Shown one piece after another: positions 24,901-33,355 of a stretch of DNA of 64,000 bases. The notes below the pieces were generated by a model. The model had not been told where the DNA came from, did not search any database, and saw nothing but the letters and a program-made list of their open reading frames with translations. The stretch is from Fibrobacter sp. UBA7003. Lineage in GTDB: Bacteria; Fibrobacterota; Fibrobacteria; Fibrobacterales; Fibrobacteraceae. The position numbers and the translations under genes were made by a program. Within the stretch, counting starts at the first letter, position 1. Each line of letters begins with the position of its first letter. The stretch lies in contig DJXN01000011.1 in the NCBI GenBank assembly GCA_002449765.1, positions 1-64,000 of the forward strand, in the 5' to 3' direction.

Positions 24901-26964
24901 ATGAAGTTCGCTAAGACTGCAAGAATTGCTGCTACCGTCATCGGTTTTGGGCTCTGCACGCAGGCCATGGCCGAAAACCCGCTTATCCAGACATATTATT
25001 CTCCGGACCCGGCGCCTGTCGTGTTTGGCGATACGCTTTGCACCTATTCCGGCAACGACGAGGGCGGTAGCTTCTTCACAATGCATGGCTGGCGCGTATC
25101 GTGCACCACGGATATGGTGAACTGGACCGACATGAACACCCTCATTTTGGAAGCGGGTGACTTTAACGGTTCTGCCAAGAAAAACGGCGACTGGGCTTCT
25201 CAATGCATTCGCCGCAACGACAAGTACTATTATTACGTGACCGTGGAATCCACCCGCGGAGGCCGCGCCGTCAACGTAGCCGTGTCCGACAAGAAGGAAG
25301 GCCCCTTCAAGGACGCCCTGAACGGCAAGCACCTGGCGGGCCCCAACTGGGACTACATCGACCCCACCGTATTTATTGACGACGATGGCCAGGCATGGCT
25401 CTACTGGGGTAACCCGAAGCTCTATTACTGCCCCCTCAAGGAGAACATGATTGAATGCGCAAGCGAAATCAAGGTCTCCGATATGAGCACCTTTAACGGC
25501 AAGTATACCGAAGGCCCGTGGATTCACAAGCGCGGCAAGAAGTATTACATGATTTACGCTGCCGGTGGCATTCCAGAATCCATTGACTATTCCTGGAGCG
25601 ATTCTCCGACGGGCCCCTGGACTTACAAGGGCGTCATTATGCCGAGTAGCGAACCGGGTTCCGCGTTCACCGTCCACTCCGGCATTGTCGACTTTAAGGG
25701 CCGCAGCTTCTTCTTCTACCATAACCAGAAGAACGTGAAGGGCGGCGGCTACAGCCGTTCTACCGCCATCGAAGAATTCACCTGGAATGCCGACGGTACC
25801 ATTCCCACAATCCGTGCCACCAACAATGGCGTCGTGAAGCCTATCAAGAACCTTGACCCGTTCGTGCGCGTGGAAGCCGAAACCAAGGCCTGGGTTGGCG
25901 GCATGACTGTCAATACGTCGGGCGGTTACACCATCATCGAGCATGTCGGTGCCGAATACGGCAATGTGTTCCTCACCAAGATGAACAGCGGATTCTACAC
26001 GAAGGTGCGCTCTGTTGACATGGGCGACGGTGCCGACCGCATTATCGTTTGCACCAGGGGTAATGGTGGTAAGCTTGAACTGCATGCCGGTTCCGAAAAC
26101 GGCGCTCTCCTTGCGTCCATGAATATCCCTGCAAGTTCTGCTTGGGAAGAACATACCTTCGATGTGACCGATGCTGCCGGCGTCGACGATCTGTTCTTTG
26201 TGGTAAAGCAGGGCGGGTTCGATTTCGACTACTGGTACATGGAAAGCGAAAAGACTGCCGTTCCGCAGACGCCTTACAAGGGCACTGCCGCTACGGTTCC
26301 GGGCAAGATCGAGGCTGAAAACTATGACGAAGGCGGCCACAACAAGGCTTTCTACGATAACGACCGCGAAAATCAGGGCAAGGCCTACCGCGAAGACGAA
26401 GTTGACGTGGTCGACATTAGCGATTCCAAGTGCGGTGATGCTGCCTGCACGGGTTATGCCATCGGTTACACCAATGACGGCGAATGGATGGAATACACCA
26501 TCAATGTCGCTGCCGATGCCAAGTACGATATCACCGCGAATGTGGCGACCGCATTCGAAACATCTGCGATGCAGCTGTTCATTGACGACAAGGAAATCAC
26601 CGAATCGGTGGTTGCCCCGAAGGTCGATTCCGTGTGGACTACGTATAAGGTAATTGACGTGGGCTCCGCGGAACTCAAGAAGGGCGAACACGTGCTCAAG
26701 CTCCTGATTACGGGCGCCTACCTGAACGTGGACTGGATTCAGTTTACCGATCCGAATACGGTGGCTCTCGGTCAGGAGATTCGTGTTGCTCCCCAGCATC
26801 CGTCTGCCTATAACGTGTTCAGCGCGATGGGCAAGTTCCTCGGCCATATCGATAATGCGGGTGCGGACCTCTCCGCAACCCTCAAGCAGGCGGGCTTTGC
26901 GAACGGCATCTATATCATGCGCGGTGTCGACCATTCCAGGCCCCTTCGCGTGATGGTGAAGTAA
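24901..26964 (+). CDS. Secreted GH43 glycosidase with two carbohydrate-binding modules
   Basis: A 687-residue enzyme with a signal peptide (cleavage after QAMA). The GH43 five-blade propeller has its three acidic residues in place: Asp36 (SPDPAPVV), Asp154 (DYIDPTVFIDDDG) and Glu204 (YTEGPW). Members remove arabinose or xylose from hemicellulose. A first beta-sandwich module spans about 320-448, a CBM6 module spans about 466-617 (VPGKIEAENYDEGG to NVDWIQF), and a short tail follows that resembles that of the GH141-like enzyme. Arabinoxylan is the likely target, but family 43 is broad. Confidence 0.9.
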   Translation: MKFAKTARIAATVIGFGLCTQAMAENPLIQTYYSPDPAPVVFGDTLCTYSGNDEGGSFFTMHGWRVSCTTDMVNWTDMNTLILEAGDFNGSAKKNGDWASQCIRRNDKYYYYVTVESTRGGRAVNVAVSDKKEGPFKDALNGKHLAGPNWDYIDPTVFIDDDGQAWLYWGNPKLYYCPLKENMIECASEIKVSDMSTFNGKYTEGPWIHKRGKKYYMIYAAGGIPESIDYSWSDSPTGPWTYKGVIMPSSEPGSAFTVHSGIVDFKGRSFFFYHNQKNVKGGGYSRSTAIEEFTWNADGTIPTIRATNNGVVKPIKNLDPFVRVEAETKAWVGGMTVNTSGGYTIIEHVGAEYGNVFLTKMNSGFYTKVRSVDMGDGADRIIVCTRGNGGKLELHAGSENGALLASMNIPASSAWEEHTFDVTDAAGVDDLFFVVKQGGFDFDYWYMESEKTAVPQTPYKGTAATVPGKIEAENYDEGGHNKAFYDNDRENQGKAYREDEVDVVDISDSKCGDAACTGYAIGYTNDGEWMEYTINVAADAKYDITANVATAFETSAMQLFIDDKEITESVVAPKVDSVWTTYKVIDVGSAELKKGEHVLKLLITGAYLNVDWIQFTDPNTVALGQEIRVAPQHPSAYNVFSAMGKFLGHIDNAGADLSATLKQAGFANGIYIMRGVDHSRPLRVMVK

Positions 26965-26986
26965 AGGTCTTTTATAACGGATGGCG

Positions 26987-27016
26987 CCCCGCTAGCGATA
27001 GCGGGGTGTCTTTTTT
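26987..27016 (+). terminator. Terminator of the GH43 gene
   Basis: CCCCGCTA, loop GCGA, TAGCGGGG, then TGTCTTTTTT. A perfect eight-pair stem. Confidence 0.85.
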
Positions 27017-27042
27017 CATCCGTCGCTTCCTATATTTTCATC

Positions 27043-28431
27043 GTGCAATCGCGAACTTATGCAGCCATAGACCTCAAGTCGTTCTTTGCTTCGGTGGAAT
27101 GTATCCTCCGGGGTATTGACCCGTTGAAGGCGAAACTCGTGGTGGCCGACGAGAGCCGTACCGAGAAGACGATTTGCCTTGCGGTGACGCCAGCCTTGAA
27201 GGCCTACGGGATTCCCGGGCGTGCCCGCCTTTTCGAGGTGAACCAGAAGGTTCGTGAAGTCGAACGCAAGACGGGCGAGAAGATAGAATTTATCATCGCA
27301 AAACCGCAGATGGCCAAGTACGTGGAGTTTTCCACGAGGGTTTACAACGTTTATTTGAAATACGTGAGCGCCGAGGATATCCACGCTTATTCCATTGACG
27401 AATGTTTCTTGGACTTGACACGCTACCTTAAGTTGTATAAGAAACCGGCGCGCGAACTGGTGAAGACGATTATACAGGATGTGTTCACGACTACGGGCAT
27501 TACGGCGACAGGCGGGATAGGCACGAACCTTTACTTGTGCAAGGTCGCGATGGACGTGATGGCGAAGCATGTGGAAGCTGATGAAGATGGCGTGCGCATC
27601 GCGGAACTTGACGAGATGAGCTACCGCAGGCAGCTGTGGTCGCACCAGCCGATAACGAGCTTTTGGCAGGTGGGGCGCGGGATTGCTGCTCGCCTGGAAA
27701 AGTGCTACTTGAATGGTGGGCGTGGAATCCGTACGATGGGCGATATCGCCCGTGTGAGCGTCAAGAATCCCGATGCACTTTACAAGATGCTCGGTGTGAA
27801 TGCGGAGATATTGATAGACCATGCCTGGGGTTACGAACCCTGCACGATTGCCGACATCAAGAAGGCGAAACCCCGGAGTCGCAGTACCGGCGAGGGCCAG
27901 GTGCTGCAGGACCCGTACCCTTTTGACAAGGCGAGGCTCGTGGTGCGCGAGATGGTCGATACAGTCTCGATGGCGCTGGTTTCGCACGACCTGGTGACAA
28001 ATGCCATGGTGCTTACTGTGGGTTACGACCGCGAAAATGTGGACAAGGGAATTTACCGCAGCGAGACCGTAGTGGATTTCTACGGACGGACAATCCCGAA
28101 GCCTGCTCACGGGACGGCGAATATCGGCTACTACACGAGTTCGCAGGCCGTGATGGCGGAAGCCGTGATGAAGCTCTTCGACCGCATCGTGGATCCGAAC
28201 TTGACAGTGCGACGTCTGAACCTTGTAGCGACGGACATTGTGGATGCGAGCTACGAACAGTACGATCTGTTTACCGACGTGCAAAAACAACAGCGCGAAA
28301 AGAAGCGCCTGAAGGCGGAGCTCCTCATCAAGAAGCGCTTTGGCAAGAACGCCATCGTGAAGGGCATGGATTTGCAGGAGGGGGCTACCACCATCGAGCG
28401 GAACGGGCAGATTGGAGGACATCGTGCGTGA
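27043..28431 (+). CDS. Y-family DNA polymerase (UmuC/UvrX-like)
   Basis: A 462-residue lesion-bypass polymerase. The catalytic motifs are AAIDLKSFFASVE near the start and AYSIDECFLDLT near residue 125, followed by TGITATGGIGTNLYLCKVAMD. The sequence is closer to the UvrX/UmuC-like group seen in Firmicutes than to DinB. No sliding-clamp peptide is obvious at the C-terminus. The start is GTG with no Shine-Dalgarno sequence, and TATATT lies six bases upstream. The end overlaps a small YolD-like gene by eight bases, the same pairing as in Firmicutes. Confidence 0.88.
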   Translation: MQSRTYAAIDLKSFFASVECILRGIDPLKAKLVVADESRTEKTICLAVTPALKAYGIPGRARLFEVNQKVREVERKTGEKIEFIIAKPQMAKYVEFSTRVYNVYLKYVSAEDIHAYSIDECFLDLTRYLKLYKKPARELVKTIIQDVFTTTGITATGGIGTNLYLCKVAMDVMAKHVEADEDGVRIAELDEMSYRRQLWSHQPITSFWQVGRGIAARLEKCYLNGGRGIRTMGDIARVSVKNPDALYKMLGVNAEILIDHAWGYEPCTIADIKKAKPRSRSTGEGQVLQDPYPFDKARLVVREMVDTVSMALVSHDLVTNAMVLTVGYDRENVDKGIYRSETVVDFYGRTIPKPAHGTANIGYYTSSQAVMAEAVMKLFDRIVDPNLTVRRLNLVATDIVDASYEQYDLFTDVQKQQREKKRLKAELLIKKRFGKNAIVKGMDLQEGATTIERNGQIGGHRA

Positions 28432-28642
28432 CGACTACAGCGACATAATAAACTTGCCGTATCCGCGCGACGATTGGAACTTCCTCATGAAGCATCCGCG
28501 TATGGCCGTGGTTGACCGAGCAAAGTTTTTTCATCCTTTCGCTGCTCTCCGCGGACATGCGGAAGCGCTTGATGCGACTGCCGAAAAGAAACAGGATGCA
28601 GTGGAAAACGAGTTTGGCTACGATGACGATTTTGGCGCGTGA
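28424..28642 (+). CDS. Small YolD-like protein
   Basis: A 72-residue acidic protein (YSDIINLPYPRDDWNFLMKH, then PRMAVVDRAKFFHPFAAL). It resembles YolD-like proteins that accompany Y-family polymerases, and overlap with the polymerase gene supports a joint role. The GTG at 28424 is chosen over the TTG at 28412 because GGAGG lies five bases upstream. Function is not known with certainty; a polymerase cofactor or regulator is the inference. Confidence 0.65.
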   Translation: MRDDYSDIINLPYPRDDWNFLMKHPRMAVVDRAKFFHPFAALRGHAEALDATAEKKQDAVENEFGYDDDFGA

Positions 28643-28782
28643 TTTTACAGATAGTGAAAACGCTATTGATATAGTTATAATTTATAGCTTGGCATAAGAA
28701 AGTAGTATTGTCGCGGGGCCTTGTAATGCGGGGGCCGCATTTCTATTTTTGCGCCGTCTTTTAAACTACATGGAGGCGTTTT

Positions 28783-30030
28783 ATGGAAAAACGTACAGGC
28801 TTGTTTTCGAATGGAATCATCTGGTTCGGTGTCGCCATTTCTGTTTCCGAAATCGAGGCGGGCATCGAAATCGGTGCCGCGGCTGCACGCGATTCCTTGT
28901 GGCTCCCGCTAATCCTCGGCCATGTGCTGGGCGGCATCCTGCTCTTTTTCGTGGGCCTCATCGGTGCGCGCGTGCGTGTGAACGCGATGGAAACGACCGC
29001 CTCCGCCTTCGGTAAGTACGGCTCCAAGTTTTTTGCCGCGCTGAACGTTTTCCAGCTGCTCGCGTGGGTGGCCGTGCTGAACGCGCAGGGCGCTTCCGCC
29101 TTGGCGGGGCTCAACCTGCCTATTTCTTTCCCGCTTACGTGCGCCATTCTTGCGGTGTTTATCGCCATCTGGGTGTTTGTCGGGCTCAAGCGTTCCGCGA
29201 ACGTGACGACGGTCGTGATGGCGGCGCTTGCGGTTTTGCTTGCGATTCTTTCTGTTAAACTGTTCGGGCTCAATGGCGCCGATAGCACGACCGTCGCCGG
29301 CGCTGCCGCCGGGGCCGCCGCGGGTTCCGTAGCGTTACTCGGCTTCTGGAATATCTTCGAGATTTCCATCGCCATGCCCATCTCCTGGCTGCCGGTGATT
29401 TCGGACTATACGAAGGATGTTGAAAATCCGGTGAAGGCGACGGCGGTTTCCGCGGCGGCCTACACGTTCGCAAGCCTCTGGATGTACATTCTCGGCATCG
29501 AAATTGCGGGCATCGGTGCGAACAACAACATCGCGCAGGCCATTCTCCTTGCAGGCCTCGGCATCCCGGGAATCATCATCGTGGTGCTCTCTACCGTCAC
29601 GACAAACTTCCTTGCGGCCAATTCCGCAGGCGAATCCTCAAAGGCGATTTACGGCAAAATCAACCCGAAGATTGCAGGCGTTATCGTGAGCCTCTTGAGT
29701 GCGGCGCTTGCCATCTCGGGAATCATGGAACACTACATCAGCTTCCTCTACCTGATTGCCTCGGTATTCGCGCCCATGGCAGCCGTGTTGCTCGTCTCGT
29801 TCTACTTCGGGAAGGTTGGCACAGTCGATGCCCGCGAAAACAGCGCACGCGCCGCATCTCTCGGATTCTGGCTCTGGAACCTTTTCTCTTGGCTTGCGGG
29901 TTTCATTGTCTATCAGGTCGCCGAGCACCTTGATTCCGTGCCGCTCGGCCCCACACTCCTCGCCGTTATCGTATCGGCCGTATTTGCCTATGCACGCGTG
30001 CTATTCCGCGGCATCCATGGCAGGCAATAA
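28783..30030 (+). CDS. NCS1-family transporter, CytX type
   Basis: A 415-residue membrane protein with about twelve helices. The opening FSNGIIWFGVAISVSEIEAG and the internal MPISWLPVISDYTKDVENP are typical of CytX, a putative hydroxymethylpyrimidine or vitamin-precursor permease. No thiamine riboswitch lies upstream (CTGAGA is absent). The next gene is a pyridoxamine-kinase-like gene 20 bases downstream, so uptake of a vitamin B6 form or a thiamine precursor is plausible. GGAGG precedes the ATG. Confidence 0.8.
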   Translation: MEKRTGLFSNGIIWFGVAISVSEIEAGIEIGAAAARDSLWLPLILGHVLGGILLFFVGLIGARVRVNAMETTASAFGKYGSKFFAALNVFQLLAWVAVLNAQGASALAGLNLPISFPLTCAILAVFIAIWVFVGLKRSANVTTVVMAALAVLLAILSVKLFGLNGADSTTVAGAAAGAAAGSVALLGFWNIFEISIAMPISWLPVISDYTKDVENPVKATAVSAAAYTFASLWMYILGIEIAGIGANNNIAQAILLAGLGIPGIIIVVLSTVTTNFLAANSAGESSKAIYGKINPKIAGVIVSLLSAALAISGIMEHYISFLYLIASVFAPMAAVLLVSFYFGKVGTVDARENSARAASLGFWLWNLFSWLAGFIVYQVAEHLDSVPLGPTLLAVIVSAVFAYARVLFRGIHGRQ

Positions 30031-30050
30031 TTTCTAAATTATAACTCGCT

Positions 30051-30881
30051 ATGCCACAGAAGAAGATTGCCCTCATCAACGATATCACCGGATTCGGCCG
30101 CTGCTCGGTCGCCGTCATGGCGCCAGTCATCTCGGCCATGAAAATCCAGGCGGTCGCGGTACCTACGGCAATACTTTCTACGCATACGCAGTTCCCCAAG
30201 TATTTCTTTGACGATTACACCTCCAAAATGCGCGACTACATCCAGACCTACAAGGACCTGGACATGAGTTTTGACGCCATCGCGACGGGCTTTCTCGGCT
30301 CCGAAGAGCAGGTGGACATCGTCATCGACTTCATCAGGACTTTCAAGAAGAAGGGCGTGTTCACGCTTGTCGACCCGGTGATGGGCGACTACGGCAGGCT
30401 CTACACCACGTACACGCCGGAACTTTGCGAAAAGATGCGCGCGCTCGTGCATTACGCCGACATCCTCACGCCGAACCTCACCGAACTCTGCTCGCTTACA
30501 GGTTCCGATTACCGCGACGGGAAACTCACTCCGGTAGAAATCGAGAACATGTGCAAAACACTTGCCGAGCAGGGTCCTGAACACATCGTGGTGACGGGCG
30601 TCCATTACAGCAGTAAGCAGATCATGAATTTCGTTTATAGCAGGGGCGAAGAACCGAAAATTGTGATGGCCGACCGCATCGGTGGCGACCGCAGCGGAAC
30701 GGGCGACGTGATAAGCGCGGTAATCGCGGGTATGTACCTGAACGGCCACGATTTTTACGAGTCGGTGAAGAAGGCTGCCGAATTCGCGTCCAAGTGTATT
30801 GAATATTGTGTACAAAATAATGTTCCCGAACACTGGGGCCTGAGCGTCGAGATGTACCTTCGCGACCTCATAGAAGATTAA
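30051..30881 (+). CDS. Pyridoxamine-kinase-like PfkB-family kinase
   Basis: A 276-residue ribokinase-like enzyme. It begins IALINDITGFGRCSVAV, has LVDPVMGDYG and ILTPNLTEL in the middle, and ends with the anion-hole motif GGDRSGTGDVISA where the catalytic Asp lies. The likely reaction is ATP-dependent phosphorylation of pyridoxal or pyridoxamine, but hydroxymethylpyrimidine kinases share this fold. It follows the CytX-like transporter closely. TATAAC lies five bases before the ATG and there is no Shine-Dalgarno sequence, so it may also have its own leaderless transcript. Confidence 0.82.
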   Translation: MPQKKIALINDITGFGRCSVAVMAPVISAMKIQAVAVPTAILSTHTQFPKYFFDDYTSKMRDYIQTYKDLDMSFDAIATGFLGSEEQVDIVIDFIRTFKKKGVFTLVDPVMGDYGRLYTTYTPELCEKMRALVHYADILTPNLTELCSLTGSDYRDGKLTPVEIENMCKTLAEQGPEHIVVTGVHYSSKQIMNFVYSRGEEPKIVMADRIGGDRSGTGDVISAVIAGMYLNGHDFYESVKKAAEFASKCIEYCVQNNVPEHWGLSVEMYLRDLIED

Positions 30882-30892
30882 AGGGGGGCCAA

Positions 30893-31552
30893 ATGATAGT
30901 TTATACCGTGACAGGAAAAGTCGGCCAGGCCGGCTATTTGGATATCGCGAACAGCGGCGACATTGCTGGCAAGAACATCTACGTGAACATGACGAACCGC
31001 TGCCCGTGCAGTTGCGTGTTTTGCCTGCGCCAGACGAAGAAGATGATGGAAGGCAATTCGCTCTGGCTCAAGGAAGGTGAACCGAGCGTCGAGCGCGTGA
31101 TGGAAATTTTCGACGCATACGACCTGAACGCAATCAACGACCTGGTTTTTTGCGGGTTCGGCGAACCGCTCGAACGCCTGCACGACGTGTGCGAGGTGAT
31201 TGATCGGCTCAAGGCGAAGTACCCGAAGCTCAAGGTGCGCGTGAACACGAACGGCCTTGCGAACCTGATCCACGGCAAGGATATCACGCCCGAACTCGAA
31301 GGCCGCTTCGACACGGTTTCCATTTCGCTGAACGCCCCCAACGCCGAAGAATTCCTCGCACTCACGCGCTCCAAGTTCGGCATCAAGTCTTACGATGCGC
31401 TCAAGGAATTCGCCGTGCTAGCGAAGGCCCACGTGAAGAACGTCGTCATGACCGTCGTCGAGAAGGTGATGCCCGAAGAAAAGATCGAGATTTGCCGCAA
31501 ACTGTGCGATGAACTCGGCGTCACGCTACGCGTGCGTCCGTTCGAGGAGTAA
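30893..31552 (+). CDS. TatD-linked radical SAM protein
   Basis: A 219-residue radical SAM protein with the cluster motif CPCSCVFC (Cys spacing 3 and 2). FCGFGEPLER and RVNTNGLANL are in the expected positions. It resembles the small radical SAM family usually linked or fused to TatD nucleases. No TatD gene is adjacent here, and the substrate is unknown. It lies 11 bases after the kinase gene with AGGGGGG before its ATG, so it is probably in the same operon. Confidence 0.78.
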   Translation: MIVYTVTGKVGQAGYLDIANSGDIAGKNIYVNMTNRCPCSCVFCLRQTKKMMEGNSLWLKEGEPSVERVMEIFDAYDLNAINDLVFCGFGEPLERLHDVCEVIDRLKAKYPKLKVRVNTNGLANLIHGKDITPELEGRFDTVSISLNAPNAEEFLALTRSKFGIKSYDALKEFAVLAKAHVKNVVMTVVEKVMPEEKIEICRKLCDELGVTLRVRPFEE

Positions 31553-31578
31553 ATGCTAACTCGGTGCGGAGAATGCTG

Positions 31579-32247
31579 ATGTTGCGTTTGATTGTAATGT
31601 GTTTGGCGGTGGCGCTTGCCTGCACGAATTCGTTTGCGGCGAAGTCCGGCGCAAAATCTAAACCAGCAAAAGCATCGTCCGCAAAGTCGAAGCCCGCGAA
31701 AACGGCCTCTAAATCCAAGGCTCTCGAGTTCAAGGACCCGCGCGACAAGCAGACCTACCGCCTCGTGAAAATCGGGGACCGCACCTGGTTCGGCGACAAT
31801 CTGAATTTCGAGTCCGAAGGCAGTTTCTGCTTCGATGACGACGACAACAACTGCATGGCTTATGGCCGCCTCTACACGTGGGATGCCGCCCGCAGTGCGT
31901 GCCCTTCCGGTTTCCGCCTGCCGAAGCACGAAGATTTCGAGAGCCTCTGGAACGCAGCCGGTGGCGACTACAATGCAGGCTACCTGCTCAAGACAAACTA
32001 TGGATGGAAGGGCGACACCAACGGCAACGATACGCTCAAGTTCGGTGCCATGCCTGCCGGCAATCGCTTTGACGACGCCACCTACGGCAACCTTGCCAAG
32101 TTCGCCTTTTTCTGGAGTGCCGACGATGCTCTGGAAGATATCGGGCAGGGCGAAGCCCGCGTTTGGTACCTCACGAACAAGTCGATGGCTTTCGGCTACA
32201 CTTCGAAATCAAAAGTTTTCGGTTTTTCGGTGCGTTGCGTCAAATAG
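31579..32247 (+). CDS. Fibrobacter major paralogous domain protein
   Basis: A 222-residue secreted protein with a signal peptide (cleavage after NSFAA), an Ala/Lys/Ser-rich linker (KSGAKSKPAKASSAKSK), and then a FISUMP domain. The domain is recognised by TYRLVKIGDRTWFGDNLNF, AYGRLYTWDAA, CPSGFRLPKHEDFESLW and the ending FGFSVRCVK. The family is greatly expanded in Fibrobacter and its role is not established. Of several in-frame starts I choose ATG 31579, with GGAG seven bases upstream. Confidence 0.85.
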   Translation: MLRLIVMCLAVALACTNSFAAKSGAKSKPAKASSAKSKPAKTASKSKALEFKDPRDKQTYRLVKIGDRTWFGDNLNFESEGSFCFDDDDNNCMAYGRLYTWDAARSACPSGFRLPKHEDFESLWNAAGGDYNAGYLLKTNYGWKGDTNGNDTLKFGAMPAGNRFDDATYGNLAKFAFFWSADDALEDIGQGEARVWYLTNKSMAFGYTSKSKVFGFSVRCVK

Positions 32248-32367
32248 AGCGTTTTTCCTTGCTTTATTGTAAAATTTCAATCGCTTTTACAACGTTTTTT
32301 GGGTTAAAGCATCGCAATGTTTCTTTTTTTATTTATTTTTATGGAAACACAAAAAAAGGAAGAACAT
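32248..32367 (+). other. Short AT-rich intergenic region before the lipoprotein gene
   Basis: 120 bases, AT-rich, with no hairpin of note. AAAGGAAGA lies before the next start. Confidence 0.4.
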
Positions 32368-33285
32368 ATGAAGAAAAAACTTTTCCCCCTCCTTGGTTCC
32401 CTCCTGCTTTGCGCAGGCTGTGAAATTACGGTAACGGATAACACCGAAATTAGCGAACCCTCTGACACTCCGGTATCTCTTGGTCAGCTTCCCAAGGATT
32501 ACTATATCAAGGACCTGATGGCCTACACTTGGTCTGACGGTGCTGGTCAGGCAACCGTTTATTCCTCGACCTGTAAGGAAGAGAATTATGAACTCGTCTG
32601 GAAGGCCGACAATCAGAAGGAATATGTCGTCACCTTCTATGATTACCCCTCTCGTGACTCTCTCGAAATGATGATTGGTGCTGCAAGCTTCGGCATGTAC
32701 TATGATGCCGACATGAGCAATCCGTATCCGGCAGGCCGTATCTACCAGGCCGACCAGATTAACAAGGATGCCATCAGCGGTTTCGTTATCGGCTACGACA
32801 CCTATGCTAGCGTAGGCTTCATCAACACGGAATGCCCGGTCGAAGATCTCGATTTCGCCGACGAAATCATGGACTTCCTCAAGATCAACGCAAATGACCA
32901 GGTAAGTTACAACTGCAATACGGTCACTGCTGCTGGCGTAGATATCAAGCTCGTGTCCAACAAGCCGACTTCCGTTTCTTACTCCATTTCGTTCGAAGGC
33001 AACAAGTGTGACCTCACCGAAACGCTCCGTTTTGCCTTCTATGAAGATGACTGCAAGGCCGCTTACGATGACTTCCTGATTGACGCAGAAGCCGAACCGG
33101 GCCTCCGCTTCGACATGAACGATTACAGCTACAGCCTCGAAACCGAGAGCCTCCGCTGCCTCGACAACCTCCTCGACGACTTCTACATGGACGCCCCGCT
33201 CTTCAAGGGCAAGAAGGTCGAAAAGAGGAGCGGCAAGGAATTTGCCAAGTTCCTCAACAAGATGTCGAAGAAGATCCGCAAGTAG
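32368..33285 (+). CDS. Probable lipoprotein, unknown function
   Basis: A 305-residue protein with a lipoprotein-like signal (KKLFPLLGSLLLCAGC; the lipobox has Cys at -3, which is atypical). The body contains many Asp and Tyr residues and several cysteines, and the C-terminus is basic (KFLNKMSKKIRK). I do not recognise a domain. The ATG at 32368 is chosen because it begins the signal and has AAGGAAG upstream; the frame stays open further upstream. It is a single gene with its own terminator. Confidence 0.55.
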   Translation: MKKKLFPLLGSLLLCAGCEITVTDNTEISEPSDTPVSLGQLPKDYYIKDLMAYTWSDGAGQATVYSSTCKEENYELVWKADNQKEYVVTFYDYPSRDSLEMMIGAASFGMYYDADMSNPYPAGRIYQADQINKDAISGFVIGYDTYASVGFINTECPVEDLDFADEIMDFLKINANDQVSYNCNTVTAAGVDIKLVSNKPTSVSYSISFEGNKCDLTETLRFAFYEDDCKAAYDDFLIDAEAEPGLRFDMNDYSYSLETESLRCLDNLLDDFYMDAPLFKGKKVEKRSGKEFAKFLNKMSKKIRK

Positions 33286-33310
33286 TCTAAACGGCAAAGC
33301 TTGATAAAGG

Positions 33311-33340
33311 GATTCCCCGGAATGGGGAATCTCTTTTTTT
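33311..33340 (+). terminator. Terminator of the lipoprotein gene
   Basis: GATTCCCC, loop GGAAT, GGGGAATC, then a run of seven T's. The start of the next gene follows 16 bases later. Confidence 0.85.
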
Positions 33341-33355
33341 GTTAGATTTGAAACG

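Noticed and set aside
28643..28782. Thiamine riboswitch before the CytX-type gene
   Set aside because: The conserved CTGAGA and its partner sequence are absent. There is only a GC-rich stretch near 28714-28740.
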